Origin: Shewanella yunxiaonensis
Lineage (GTDB): Bacteria > Pseudomonadota > Gammaproteobacteria > Enterobacterales > Shewanellaceae
Direction: 5' to 3'
DNA length: 64,000 bases
Assembly: GCF_018223345.1 (NCBI RefSeq)
Contig: NZ_CP073587.1
Location: 1,275,001-1,339,000, forward strand
The position numbers were made by a program, and so were the translations under genes. This document shows, piece by piece, positions 17,094 through 27,729 of the stretch (the stretch's first letter is position 1; each line of letters opens with the position of its first letter). Under the pieces are notes generated by a model. It was given only the letters and a program-made list of their open reading frames with translations, was not told where the DNA came from and made no database searches.

Positions 17094-17135
17094 AGGGCAG
17101 AGGAGTGCGCTGCACTTCTGGTTGCCCTTTTGTTT
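17094..17135 (+). terminator. Hairpin between queA and tgt
   Basis: An outer stem agggca / tgccct, with an inner cag-agtgc / gcact-ctg stem, is followed by tttgttt. It may partly separate queA from tgt-yajC-secDF expression. Confidence 0.5.
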
Positions 17136-17186
17136 GATGGCTTCAGGCCATTTATAAGTCGGACTGTTTCTCTGACGAGGTAATAA

Positions 17187-18311
<1,125 letters not shown>

Positions 18312-18338
18312 ATCCACTGTTAATAAGAAGAGAGAACT

Positions 18339-18674
18339 ATGTTTATTTCAAATGCTTACGCGAGTGCAGCCAATGGAGCTCCTCAGTCTGGCGGCACCAT
18401 GGAATTGGTGTTTATGCTGGCGATTTTTGCACTGATCTTCTATTTCATGATTTTCCGTCCGCAGTCCAAGCGCGTGAAAGAACACAAAAATCTGATGGCT
18501 TCTTTGGGCAAAGGTGATGAAGTGTTAACCAGCGGTGGCATTGTAGGCAAGATTGCCAAGATCGCTGAGGACAATGATTATGTGCTGATCAGTCTTAACG
18601 ATGACACTCAAATCACCATCAAAAAAGACTATATTGCGGCGGTATTGCCAAAAGGCTCTATGCAGTCGCTGTAA
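18339..18674 (+). CDS. yajC: Sec translocon accessory protein YajC
   Basis: A 111-aa single-span inner-membrane protein: a short periplasmic N-terminus, a hydrophobic helix (LVFMLAIFALIFYFMIF), then FRPQSKRVKEHKNLMASLGKGDEVLTSGGIVG. It forms a complex with SecD and SecF, whose genes follow directly. Confidence 0.95.
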   Translation: MFISNAYASAANGAPQSGGTMELVFMLAIFALIFYFMIFRPQSKRVKEHKNLMASLGKGDEVLTSGGIVGKIAKIAEDNDYVLISLNDDTQITIKKDYIAAVLPKGSMQSL

Positions 18675-18691
18675 GCCAAGGGAGCTGAGGC

Positions 18692-20545
18692 GTGTTAAAT
18701 AAGTATCCTATGTGGAAGAACCTGATGGTGATTATTATCATCGCCGTCGGTGCTTTCTATGCTATCCCCAACCTCTTTGGTGAGGACCACGCAGTTCAAG
18801 TGGTGGGAACCCGTGGTACGGCAGTCACTGCCGCCACACAGACAGAAGTCAATCAACTGCTTGCTACCAAGGGCATCGCGATTAAGCGTTCTGAGCTGGA
18901 AAATGGCCAGTTGCTGGTGCGCGTAAACAATGCTGAAGATCAGTTACTGGCGAAAGAAGCGATTGCTTCTGCGCTTGGTGAAAATTTCTCGGTTGCGTTG
19001 AACCTGGCGCCTGCGACTCCAGCCTGGTTGGAAAAGCTTGGTGCGACTCCCATGAAACTGGGTCTCGACTTGCGTGGCGGTGTGCATTTCCTGATGGAAG
19101 TGGACATGAGTGAAGCCATTCGCAAGATGGAAGATGCTAAAGTTGCAGATTTCCGTAGTGAACTTCGTGAACAACGCATTCGTTATGCAGGTGTCAAGGC
19201 AACGCCAAAAGGCATTGACATCAATTTCCGTGATGCAGAGTCTCTGACAAAAGCTGAACAGTATCTGAAAACCCATTCCAATAATGAAATGGTGTTTACC
19301 AATGCTTCAGCTGGTGACGTATTAGTGTTGCACGCTACGATGAGTGAGCAATATTTGCGTCAGATTAAAGAAGATGCACTGACTCAGAACATCACCACTA
19401 TTCGTAATCGTGTCAACGAACTCGGTGTTGCTGAACCTGTCGTTCAACGTCAGGGGGCAGAGCGTATTATTGTAGAACTGCCTGGTGTTCAGGATACCGC
19501 TCGTGCTAAGGAAATTCTTGGGGCAACAGCTTCAATCGAATTCCACATGGTGGATCAGAAAACTGATTTGGCGGCAGCTCAAGCTGGTCGGTTACCTGCA
19601 GGCTCAGAAGTCTACAAACGTCGTGAAGGCGGTGAAGTAGTACTCCAAAAAGAAGTCATGTTAACCGGCGATCATATTACCGGCGCGCAACCTTCTTTTG
19701 ACCAATACAGTCGCCCTCAAGTGAGCATTAACCTCGATGCCAAGGGCGGTAGCATTTTCTCCGATGTCACTAAAGACAACATCGGTAAGCCAATGGCCAC
19801 TTTATACATTGAGTACAAGGATAGCGGCGAACGCAATCCGGATGGCTCAGTAAAAATGAATAAAGTGGAAGAAGTGATTTCTGTGGCGACAATTCAGGCG
19901 CGTCTTGGTCGTAACTTTGTAATCACCGGCTTAACCCATGGTGAAGCGCAGAATCTGGCATTGCTATTACGTGCCGGTGCCTTGATTGCCCCTGTATCCA
20001 TTGTTGAAGAACGTACCATTGGTCCAAGCCTTGGTGCTGAAAACATTCAGAATGGTTTACAGGCGATGATTTGGGGTATGGCAGTAGTATTGTTATTCAT
20101 GATGTTCTACTACCGTGCTTTTGGTGTGATTGCTAACCTAGCATTGACCGCGAACCTCGTAATGGTCGTGGGTATCATGTCGATGATCCCTGGCGCTGTG
20201 TTAACGCTGCCAGGTATCGCCGGGATGGTGTTGACTGTCGGTATGGCTGTGGACGGTAACGTGCTGATTAACGAACGTATTCGTGAAGAGTTACGGGCAG
20301 GTCGTTCAATCCAGCAATCGATCCATGAAGGTTATGCTAACGCATTTTCAACCATTGCTGACGCAAACATTACCACCTTCATCACTGCATTAATCCTATT
20401 TGCAGTGGGCACTGGCGCCATTAAGGGCTTCGCTGTGACCTTGATGATCGGTATTGCTACATCCATGTTTACCGCGATTGTGGGTACACGTGCGATTGTG
20501 AACGCCTTGTGGGGCGGTAAGCGCCTTAAAAAGCTGTCTATATAA
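18692..20545 (+). CDS. secD: Protein translocase subunit SecD
   Basis: A 617-aa RND-type inner-membrane protein that uses the proton gradient to pull preproteins across the membrane. It has an N-terminal span, a large periplasmic domain with the D1 motif [37 protein letters not shown], and five C-terminal spans including [17 protein letters not shown]. Start is GTG 18692 after gggagctgaggc. Confidence 0.97.
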   Translation: MLNKYPMWKNLMVIIIIAVGAFYAIPNLFGEDHAVQVVGTRGTAVTAATQTEVNQLLATKGIAIKRSELENGQLLVRVNNAEDQLLAKEAIASALGENFSVALNLAPATPAWLEKLGATPMKLGLDLRGGVHFLMEVDMSEAIRKMEDAKVADFRSELREQRIRYAGVKATPKGIDINFRDAESLTKAEQYLKTHSNNEMVFTNASAGDVLVLHATMSEQYLRQIKEDALTQNITTIRNRVNELGVAEPVVQRQGAERIIVELPGVQDTARAKEILGATASIEFHMVDQKTDLAAAQAGRLPAGSEVYKRREGGEVVLQKEVMLTGDHITGAQPSFDQYSRPQVSINLDAKGGSIFSDVTKDNIGKPMATLYIEYKDSGERNPDGSVKMNKVEEVISVATIQARLGRNFVITGLTHGEAQNLALLLRAGALIAPVSIVEERTIGPSLGAENIQNGLQAMIWGMAVVLLFMMFYYRAFGVIANLALTANLVMVVGIMSMIPGAVLTLPGIAGMVLTVGMAVDGNVLINERIREELRAGRSIQQSIHEGYANAFSTIADANITTFITALILFAVGTGAIKGFAVTLMIGIATSMFTAIVGTRAIVNALWGGKRLKKLSI

Positions 20546-20558
20546 GGAGCATGTTGAA

Positions 20559-21506
20559 ATGTTGCAGATTTTATCCTTTAAAGGCTCAGTCAACTTTCTC
20601 CGGCATGCATTGCCGATCAGTATTATGTCGTTGATCCTGGTCGTATTGTCGTTGGTATCGTTAGGTACCAAAGGCATCAACTGGGGGCTGGATTTTACCG
20701 GTGGTACGTCTATTCAGCTGACTTTCAGTAAGCCAGCAGATCTCAGCACAATGCGTGATACGCTGGACCGTGAAATTACCTCTGGTGCCGTGGTGCAGAA
20801 CTTTGGTTCTAGTCGTGATGTTGTGGTACGACTACAGACTAAAGAAGGCGTGAAAAGTGATGACCAGGTCAAATTGGTACTCAGTGCTGCTAAGGCTCAG
20901 GATCCTGATGTCGTGCAAAAGAGTGTCGAGTTCGTTGGTCCTCAGGTCGGTAAAGAGCTCGCAGAGCAGGGCGGATTAGCGGTATTAGTCGCGCTGATCT
21001 GTATCTTGATATATGTCACCTTCCGTTTTGAGTGGCGTTTATCAGTAGGTGCGGTAGCCGCGTTGGCGCACGACGTGACAGTAACTCTTGGCCTATTCTC
21101 CTTCTTACAGCTTGAGTTTGACCTGACAGTGCTCGCCGGCGTGTTAACGGTAGTAGGTTACTCACTTAACGACACTATCGTGGTATTTGACCGTATCAGA
21201 GAAAATTTCTTGAAGATGCGTAAAGCGACACCGACAGAAGTGGTTAACGCGTCAATTACGCAGACGATGAGTCGTACTATCATCACAACCGGTACAACGA
21301 TTATTACCGTGATCGCGCTTTTCCTGAAGGGTGGTACGTTGATCCATGGCTTTGCCACGTCGTTGCTGATGGGTATCACCGTAGGTACATACTCTTCAAT
21401 CTATGTTGCGAGCTTCCTAGCCATCAAACTTGGTGTCTGTCGCGAACATATGATGCCGGTGCAGGTAGAGAAAGAAGGTGCAGATCAGCCTTCCATCATG
21501 CCGTAA
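20559..21506 (+). CDS. secF: Protein translocase subunit SecF
   Basis: A 315-aa partner of SecD, with six spans. It shows GLDFTGGTSIQLTF, FVGPQVGKELAEQG, VGYSLNDTIVVFDRIRENF and the SRTIITTGTTIITVIALF segment. It begins 13 bases after secD. A strong terminator follows, closing the operon. Confidence 0.97.
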   Translation: MLQILSFKGSVNFLRHALPISIMSLILVVLSLVSLGTKGINWGLDFTGGTSIQLTFSKPADLSTMRDTLDREITSGAVVQNFGSSRDVVVRLQTKEGVKSDDQVKLVLSAAKAQDPDVVQKSVEFVGPQVGKELAEQGGLAVLVALICILIYVTFRFEWRLSVGAVAALAHDVTVTLGLFSFLQLEFDLTVLAGVLTVVGYSLNDTIVVFDRIRENFLKMRKATPTEVVNASITQTMSRTIITTGTTIITVIALFLKGGTLIHGFATSLLMGITVGTYSSIYVASFLAIKLGVCREHMMPVQVEKEGADQPSIMP

Positions 21507-21520
21507 CCACTATTAACGCT

Positions 21521-21547
21521 AAAAAACCACCTACGGGTGGTTTTTTT
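21521..21547 (+). terminator. Rho-independent terminator after secF
   Basis: The stem aaaaaaccacc / ggtggtttttt has a tacg loop and ends in T7. Confidence 0.9.
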
Positions 21548-21748
21548 ATTAGCCGGTTTCTCAATATTTACGCACGATGACGCTCAAATGTTGATGAAAA
21601 GTAAATTTTTACGCAGGGCAACTCGACAGGCGTGCTTTCAGGAAGTAGCATGGCGATTAACAAAATTTGAACAGTTCATTTTTTGTTCATCTAAATCATT
21701 CCTGTTTTTTCTTTGTCTAAATAGCAAAGTGCAGTGGTAGGAAGTCAC

Positions 21749-22066
21749 ATGGAAGAACGTAAGATATTAGTTGCCGGTGGAAATCTGCTTCAGGCTCATA
21801 CATGGAAAGGTATGCTGGAAGCCTGTGGTATTACTGTGGAATTGCGTGGCGAAGCACTCATGGGCGGTGTCGGTGAATTACCGGTTGATTTACAAACTGT
21901 GGAATTGTGGGTGCCGGAATCTCAACTGGAGCCAGCTCAGACGCAGCTGGCGACATTAAATGCCGATCTCCCTCAATGGCAATGTTTGCAATGTCATGAA
22001 TTTAATGACGCGAGTTTTGAACTGTGTTGGAATTGCAGTGCCGAACGCAGTGAATGCCACAACTGA
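21749..22066 (+). CDS. DUF2007 signal-transducing-type protein with zinc ribbon
   Basis: A 105-aa protein. The N-terminal DUF2007 (PII-like fold) reads RKILVAGGNLLQAHTWKGMLEACGI; the C-terminus has a CLQCHEFNDASFELCWNC zinc ribbon. ATG 21749 has aggaag upstream; the GTG at 21734 is less likely. Role unknown. Confidence 0.8.
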   Translation: MEERKILVAGGNLLQAHTWKGMLEACGITVELRGEALMGGVGELPVDLQTVELWVPESQLEPAQTQLATLNADLPQWQCLQCHEFNDASFELCWNCSAERSECHN

Positions 22067-22144
22067 GGATTATGCTGCCATCTGGTAACCTGAGCTAGTT
22101 CACGCTGGTCTCAGAATTTTCTAACAGTCTTGGGTACCGGAACG

Positions 22145-23059
22145 ATGCGCTATTTCCCTCTGTATATTGATACGTCAAATTTATCCGTCTTGTTGGTTGG
22201 TGCCGGAGAGGTCGCTGCGCGTAAGTTGGATCTTCTGGCACGTACTGATGCTGATATTCATGTTGTAGCACCGCAAGTGTGTGATGACATTGCCGATTAC
22301 GCAGATAGCGGACGGATTGAACTTTCCGGTCGAGAGGTGGTATCTACCGATTTGCAGGATGTCGATTTAGTCTATATCGCTACTGCTGATAACCTCCTTA
22401 ATCAACAATTAGCCGAATTAGCCCGGGAGGAAGGTGCGTTAGTAAACGTCGTTGACGATCCCGATAACTGCGATTTTATTACCCCCTCAATAGTCGACCG
22501 AGGACGCTTAGTCGTAGCGGTCAGTACTGCTGGTGCAGCGCCGGTTTTCGCAAAAGATATCCGCGGTAAACTGGAAGCACTTCTCCCACAATCCTTGTCG
22601 CCGCTGATGGATTTTATTGCGGAAAAACGTCATGAAGTACAGCAGAAGCACTTCAATCCATCTCAGCGTAGGCGCTTCTGGGAGCGTTTTTTGCGTAACA
22701 ATGGGGAGCGTTACGACAGTCACACTATCACTCGCTATCAGCAATGTTTTACCGAGGAAGATGCCTTTGGTGAGTTATTGTTATTGCAGCAGGATGTGAC
22801 GCCAAAGCTGCTGCCCATTGCCATTATTCCTTGGTTACAACGAGTGGATTTGGTGCTACAGGATGAAGTGCCACCTCAGGCGTTAGTGGAGTTAATTCGG
22901 CGTGATGCTTCTCGTTCGTTTGAGCCGATGGCGGATAGTGAATTACTGAGCTGTTGGGAACAAGGACAATGGGTATTGCGGATCACTAATGAGACTGAAA
23001 TTCAACGGTTAAAAGCAGCATTTCCATTCGCGAAACATCTACGTCCCGGCGCTATTTAA
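22145..23059 (+). CDS. Precorrin-2 dehydrogenase / sirohydrochlorin ferrochelatase (siroheme synthase N-terminal type)
   Basis: A 304-aa CysG-B/Met8p-like enzyme that oxidises precorrin-2 with NAD+ and inserts iron to make siroheme, needed for sulfite and nitrite reductases. It begins MRYFPLYIDTSN, with the NAD site LLVGAGEVAARK, then NVVDDPDNCDFITPSIVDRG and AVSTAGAAPVFAKDIRGKLE. The uroporphyrinogen methyltransferase half of CysG is absent; the C-terminal 100 residues are a different extension. ATG 22145 is preferred over TTG 22130. Confidence 0.88.
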   Translation: MRYFPLYIDTSNLSVLLVGAGEVAARKLDLLARTDADIHVVAPQVCDDIADYADSGRIELSGREVVSTDLQDVDLVYIATADNLLNQQLAELAREEGALVNVVDDPDNCDFITPSIVDRGRLVVAVSTAGAAPVFAKDIRGKLEALLPQSLSPLMDFIAEKRHEVQQKHFNPSQRRRFWERFLRNNGERYDSHTITRYQQCFTEEDAFGELLLLQQDVTPKLLPIAIIPWLQRVDLVLQDEVPPQALVELIRRDASRSFEPMADSELLSCWEQGQWVLRITNETEIQRLKAAFPFAKHLRPGAI

Positions 23060-23117
23060 CATGATTGTCTGGTCTTGCATTCGTGACACACATCTAGAGG
23101 TCATTAATCGCTAGGGT

Positions 23118-23142
23118 AGAGCGTGCCCAATGGGCACGTTCT
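23118..23142. terminator. Convergent stem-loop
   Basis: A 12-bp stem with one G-U pair, agagcgtgccca / tgggcacgttct, lies between the convergent siroheme and tannase genes. The near-symmetric stem could stop both; T-runs are missing. Confidence 0.45.
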
Positions 23143-23149
23143 GTGGAAA

Positions 23150-24874
23150 TTAAAGAGGATTATTAGCCAACGTAGTTTTCAGCCATGCAAATGCTTCTTG
23201 CACGTCATAATTACCAGAATGCGGTACTAAGTAAGGTATCTTAAAGCTAACATCTTCAACTTTGGCATTGTTTTTCAGCGCATAGTACAGCGTTAACTGC
23301 ATGGCAAATGCTGTATCGCGATCGACCATTCCATGACGCACATACCAATGTGGTGCCACGTCGGCGTCAGCCGTTTCGAGATAGTTTATCGGGTTAATGA
23401 GATTAATTTGCGCTGCTAGGTTATTGCTATCAGTATCCGCAAGATAGTCTGCCCAACTTAATCCTGTATCATCAACACCAGAGCCATCGCCCAATACTTC
23501 GTTATTGGTCCAAGTCCATGCGTTGAAGTTTCCATATTCATAATAATCCGAACCGAACAAGTTAGTTTCGCCACTAACACTCGGATTACCCGTTTCTGCA
23601 GTAGCATCGAATGCAACAACCGTTTTTAGATTGATGGATGACGCAACGAAGGCAAGAAATTTCTCTACGTCGATATTGCTGACAGTTGCCGTGGTACCGG
23701 TGCCTCTGAGCGTGAGCCAGTTGTTGGTGAGACTATAAGTTGTACCTCTTTGGGTAACGTTGAAGGTTTCTCCGAGGTTTGGAACAGTAACACCGGCGGC
23801 AATCTGACGTTCAAGTTCAGCTTTAAGCTCGCCTACCAGCAGGTCATTAAGGTTTTGATCTGTGATAGCTGTGCCGTCATCCTTTTTTAGATTGAGGTTG
23901 TTAAGGTAAGTTGGAAACATTGATGCCATTTCCGCGGATGCCGCTGGTTGAACGCCTGCAGAGTAGGCGACGCCATTGATGGCTCCAGTGTTACTATCTG
24001 AGCGGACTGCATTGTATTGCCATTCATAGCCAATATCTGCGTTTCCTAGGTTGTTGATAGGGCAATAAGCGATAGCTGCAAAAACATCGTCATTTAAAGT
24101 ACTGGATAGTTTGTCGCCCGAACCAGTGATGCCAGCAGCACCGATGGCATTCAAATATGGCAAATAGTCGGCGCTGTTACCGCTGGCTGAAACTGCTGAT
24201 GTTAAGCCACCACCACCACTAGTACCGTTGACGACAATCCGTTCCGCAGAGCCGGGCATGACTGCGTCGTTTAAGCGTAAATAGCGGATAGCTGCCTTTG
24301 AATCAACAACCGGCGCTGGGGCTTTACCGGCCCAATGTCCATCAGCCGCACGAATGCCTCGACTACGAGTTCCGACATTTGCAACCACATAACCAGCCTT
24401 AAGTGCTGCCCCAATATTGTCAGTATCGCTAGTACTCACAAATTCGGCGCCATCAGTGATGGTGGTGCTGACCGGGCTGTTAAACCAGCCAGAATTATCT
24501 ACTGCAAAATAAATGGCTGTGCTTTGGTCTTCAACAGATGCTTCTGGAACAGAAATGATCATCGTCTGATAAACGTATGGATCTTCTAATGTGATTGTCT
24601 GACCAAAGCGAGATTGTGTTGTCGCCATTTCAATCGGATTAGCGACGTAGACGATACGATATTGGCGAATCGCCTTGTCTGTACCGTCGATATTCACCGT
24701 CAGACTTGTGTAGTCACTAGCGTCAAAGGTGAGTTGCTGATCTTCAGCATCTACTGGTGTTGCCACTACCTCGGCAGCAGATTTGTTGTTATCTGAACCA
24801 CATGCTGAAAGCACGAGAGCAGCGGAGATGACAAGTGCATGTGGATTTAATCGGGTAAAGGTAAAGTATTTCAT
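23150..24874 (-). CDS. Tannase subtype-B-like alpha/beta hydrolase lipoprotein
   Basis: A 574-aa secreted lipoprotein: signal peptide and lipobox LSAC give lipidated Cys25. The hydrolase body matches bacterial subtype-B tannases: NVGTRSRG, WAGKAPAPVVDSKAAIRYLRLND, nucleophile elbow NGTSGGGG with Ser219, YCPINNLGNADIGYEWQYN, acid Asp518 (HGMVDRDTAF) and His552 (PHSGNYDVQEAF). It would cut galloyl or other ester bonds at the cell surface. The actual substrate is uncertain because a tannin diet is odd for a marine-type host. The gene stands alone, with about 410 bp of upstream DNA. Confidence 0.82.
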   Translation of the reverse strand: MKYFTFTRLNPHALVISAALVLSACGSDNNKSAAEVVATPVDAEDQQLTFDASDYTSLTVNIDGTDKAIRQYRIVYVANPIEMATTQSRFGQTITLEDPYVYQTMIISVPEASVEDQSTAIYFAVDNSGWFNSPVSTTITDGAEFVSTSDTDNIGAALKAGYVVANVGTRSRGIRAADGHWAGKAPAPVVDSKAAIRYLRLNDAVMPGSAERIVVNGTSGGGGLTSAVSASGNSADYLPYLNAIGAAGITGSGDKLSSTLNDDVFAAIAYCPINNLGNADIGYEWQYNAVRSDSNTGAINGVAYSAGVQPAASAEMASMFPTYLNNLNLKKDDGTAITDQNLNDLLVGELKAELERQIAAGVTVPNLGETFNVTQRGTTYSLTNNWLTLRGTGTTATVSNIDVEKFLAFVASSINLKTVVAFDATAETGNPSVSGETNLFGSDYYEYGNFNAWTWTNNEVLGDGSGVDDTGLSWADYLADTDSNNLAAQINLINPINYLETADADVAPHWYVRHGMVDRDTAFAMQLTLYYALKNNAKVEDVSFKIPYLVPHSGNYDVQEAFAWLKTTLANNPL

Positions 24875-25286
24875 GTATTTTTCCCCAAAACAAAATAGTT
24901 AAATTGAACGGGATAGTTGCTCTGATATAAATGGACGCTTTGTGAGCTAACTGTTTCACCCACGAACTAAAATGTTTTATAAATGCATGAAAGTCTTATT
25001 AGTTTTCTTGCGAGGCTATTCAATTTTGTCATTTATTGAACAGCGAAATCGCAATGTCTAATCTAAAATTAAAGTCGATATTTTAGAGTAACAATTTGAA
25101 TATCCTCAATAAATTTCACCATGATGTTAACATCGTTGCCTTATTGTAAATTAGTAAACGATGAATTAAGTGCCTTTTATTCGAATTCCGATGTATATAT
25201 TCAAAATTGAGAGCGCAAAGGGATGAGTTCGTTATCTTTGAAAAATCATATATGGTTCAACGAATAAATTTTTGACGGAATAATAA
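24875..25286. other. AT-rich intergenic stretch upstream of the tannase-like gene
   Basis: No gene seen. It must contain the tannase-like promoter. A perfect 12-bp palindrome gatgttaacatc lies at 25123-25134, far upstream of the start. Confidence 0.5.
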
Positions 25287-25314
25287 AAGAGCCAGTCCAT
25301 CTGGACTGGCTCTT
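25287..25314 (-). terminator. Terminator of the CstA-type gene
   Basis: A 13-bp perfect stem, aagagccagtcca / tggactggctctt. On the minus strand it runs into ttttatta, as expected for a Rho-independent terminator. Confidence 0.85.
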
Positions 25315-25351
25315 AGGTCTTCACGTTGCGTTATTTGATTTAATTTAATTA

Positions 25352-26797
25352 TTAAGCTTCTTCAGCTTCTGTGGCAGCCAGTTCCTGCGCTTTGCCTTTC
25401 CCAATGTACATTACCAGTCCAGTGATAAAGATGGTGGTAATAGTGCCGGCAATAGTAGAAACAGTCATTGGCAGACCTGCACCCAGTGTGCTGGAGTTCA
25501 GCAGGAAGCTGATAACTACGTCAGTCATAAACATTGCTGGGATAGTACAGATCCAGTGCAGTTTGTTATGGCGCAGCAGGTAAGCTGAAGCAGTCCACAA
25601 CATCATCACTGCCGTTGCCTGGTTAGCAACACCGAAGTAGCGCCAGATAACACCGAAGTCTACCTGAGTCAGGATGGCACCCAGTACGAACAGTGGGATA
25701 GCCAGTACCAAACGCTTAGAGATCTTAGTCTGTGGCATGTGGAAGTATTCAGACAGGATCAGACGAGCAGCTCGGAAAGCAGTGTCACCTGAAGTGATAG
25801 GCAGAATGATTACGCCCAGTACCGCCAGGAAGCCACCTACAGTGCCTAACAGGCCGGTAGATGCACTGTATACAACGTTGGCAGGGTTGCCAGCCATTGC
25901 ATCACTCAGTCCCTGCACGCCATCGAAGAATGACAGAGCAATCGCACACCAAATCAGCGCGATGATACCTTCACCGATCATGGCACCATAGAACACGAAG
26001 CGGCCGTTGGATTCGTTTTCAACACAGCGAGCCATCAGAGGAGATTGAGTAGCGTGGAAACCAGATACGGCACCACAGGCGATGGTGATGAACAGGGCCG
26101 GCCACAGTGGCGCATCTTTCGGGTTCAGGTTCTGCAGGAAGTCGCTAGGACCAAAACCAGCTAACAGTGTGTGTTGATCAGAAACGACAATCGCAGCAGT
26201 CAGACCGATAGACATGAACAGCAGCAGTGCACCAAAGAATGGGTACAGGCGGCCGATAATCTTGTCGATTGGTACGATGGTGGCGATCAGGTAGTACACA
26301 AAGATGATGCCAACAAACATAGTTACGTTCAACCCTGTCAACTTGCCTAACAGGCCTGCTGGAGCAGAGATGAATACCACACCAACCAACAGTAACAGTA
26401 CCAGTGCAAAAATGTTCATGAACGTTTTCGCGCTCTTACCCAGATATTTCCCGGCTAAGTTAGGTACAGACTGACCATTGTTACGTACAGACAGCATACC
26501 AGAGAAGTAGTCATGTACTGCACCGGCAAAGATACAGCCGATTACAATCCACAACATGGCCGCTGGACCATACAACGCCCCCAGGATAGGACCAAAGATT
26601 GGGCCCACACCAGCGATGTTAAGCAACTGGATAAGATAGACCTTACCTTTTGACATTGGCACATAGTCAACACCGTCATTCTGGGCATAAGCCGGAGTTT
26701 GGCGCTGTTTATTAATACCGAACACCTTCTCAACGAAGGTCCCGTAGATAAAGTAACCGCCGATCAGCAGACCGACACACAGTAGGAACCACAACAT
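25352..26797 (-). CDS. CstA/BtsT-family transporter (carbon starvation protein, likely pyruvate or peptide uptake)
   Basis: A 481-aa polytopic inner-membrane protein of the CstA family. It shows the family blocks IAGVGPIFGPILGALYGP, GAVHDYFSGMLSVRNNGQSVP, SGFHATQSPLMARCVENE and SGDTAFRAARLILSE. It is shorter than E. coli CstA or BtsT (about 700 aa), as in the shorter family members. Just upstream are five BtsR-like boxes and then the BtsR/BtsS-like regulators, which in E. coli control the pyruvate transporter BtsT. Pyruvate uptake is thus the best guess. Confidence 0.88.
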   Translation of the reverse strand: MLWFLLCVGLLIGGYFIYGTFVEKVFGINKQRQTPAYAQNDGVDYVPMSKGKVYLIQLLNIAGVGPIFGPILGALYGPAAMLWIVIGCIFAGAVHDYFSGMLSVRNNGQSVPNLAGKYLGKSAKTFMNIFALVLLLLVGVVFISAPAGLLGKLTGLNVTMFVGIIFVYYLIATIVPIDKIIGRLYPFFGALLLFMSIGLTAAIVVSDQHTLLAGFGPSDFLQNLNPKDAPLWPALFITIACGAVSGFHATQSPLMARCVENESNGRFVFYGAMIGEGIIALIWCAIALSFFDGVQGLSDAMAGNPANVVYSASTGLLGTVGGFLAVLGVIILPITSGDTAFRAARLILSEYFHMPQTKISKRLVLAIPLFVLGAILTQVDFGVIWRYFGVANQATAVMMLWTASAYLLRHNKLHWICTIPAMFMTDVVISFLLNSSTLGAGLPMTVSTIAGTITTIFITGLVMYIGKGKAQELAATEAEEA

Positions 26798-26869
26798 AGG
26801 TTTGTCTCCCCAAATTTAGAATCGTAGCAAGTGTAAACAAATCCGTAACAACGCCAAGTTGAGTTTAAG

Positions 26870-26958
26870 TAAGCGGTTAAAAGTAGTGGTTGAGCGGTTG
26901 CTGATAAAGCTGAGCGGTTTTGAGCATAATTTAGCGGTCAAATACGCTTGTGAGCGGT
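26870..26958 (-). promoter_or_regulatory. Five-copy BtsR/YehT-type operator array upstream of the CstA-type gene
   Basis: Read on the minus strand, the motif ACCGCT(C/T/A)A occurs at 26870-26877, 26891-26898, 26911-26918, 26931-26938 and 26951-26958. Four copies fit the E. coli BtsR half-site ACC(G/A)CT(C/T)A exactly; the 26931 copy (ACCGCTAA) differs at one base. Spacers are 13, 12, 12 and 12 bp, so all boxes lie on one face of the helix two turns apart. E. coli uses two such repeats. Confidence 0.8.
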
Positions 26959-27018
26959 CAATCGTCTGGACAAGTGGCAACTGATTGTTACCACTTAGAT
27001 CGCGGGGATGTTAATAAC

Positions 27019-27729
27019 TTATTGAAAGCCAAAGGCTTGTTTCAATGGTTTAAGAAAACGTCGGGAGACTGGTACTTTGGCACCGCTGTGAGTGGTCACT
27101 TCGGCACCGGTTTCCAATACTTCAATTTCCGCAATTGCAGATGGCGCGACCAGATATTGCCTATGACAACGTAGCAACGGTGTTTTCTCTTCCAGCACTT
27201 TTAACGTCAGTTCGGTGTGAACTTTTTCCTTGGCTGTCGCAACATGGATACCACTTAGGTCGCTGAACACATACTCCACATCTTTCACTGCGATAATTTT
27301 GAGTCGATTAGCACTAAAACAAGGCAAATGCTCCAGGTATTTCGGCAGCAACACATCCAGCGATTTTGGCTGCAAATCCTTTCGAACCTTATCCAATGTT
27401 TGCTGTAAACGTTTTTCATCCAATGGCTTGAGCAGATAATCAAACGCGTGATTGTCGAATGCTTTGACGGCAAATTCGTCGTAGGCTGTGACAAAAACAA
27501 CGCGTGGCATGCTCTCTGGATCAAGCATGGCGATCAGTTCCATACCACTGATGCGTGGCATCTGAATATCCAGAAATAGCAGATCAGGTTTGTATTTACT
27601 GACAGCCTGCATCGCTTCGATGGCATTACTGCATTGGCCAACAATTTCCAAATCGCCATATTGAATGAGCAAATCTGCCAATTCCTGACGGGCATAAGGC
27701 TCATCATCAACAATCAGGCAGCTAATCAT
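27019..27729 (-). CDS. btsR: LytTR-family response regulator, BtsR-like
   Basis: A 236-aa regulator: REC domain with LIVDDEPYARQEL, phospho-acceptor Asp54 (FLDIQMPRISG), TAYDEFAVKAF and LLKPL; then a C-terminal LytTR DNA-binding domain (LKIIAVKDVEYVFSDLSGIHV, LLRCHRQYLV, PVSRRF). It overlaps the kinase gene by 8 bp. The operator array lies downstream of it, ahead of the transporter gene, so the phosphorylated protein likely switches that gene on. Confidence 0.9.
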   Translation of the reverse strand: MISCLIVDDEPYARQELADLLIQYGDLEIVGQCSNAIEAMQAVSKYKPDLLFLDIQMPRISGMELIAMLDPESMPRVVFVTAYDEFAVKAFDNHAFDYLLKPLDEKRLQQTLDKVRKDLQPKSLDVLLPKYLEHLPCFSANRLKIIAVKDVEYVFSDLSGIHVATAKEKVHTELTLKVLEEKTPLLRCHRQYLVAPSAIAEIEVLETGAEVTTHSGAKVPVSRRFLKPLKQAFGFQ

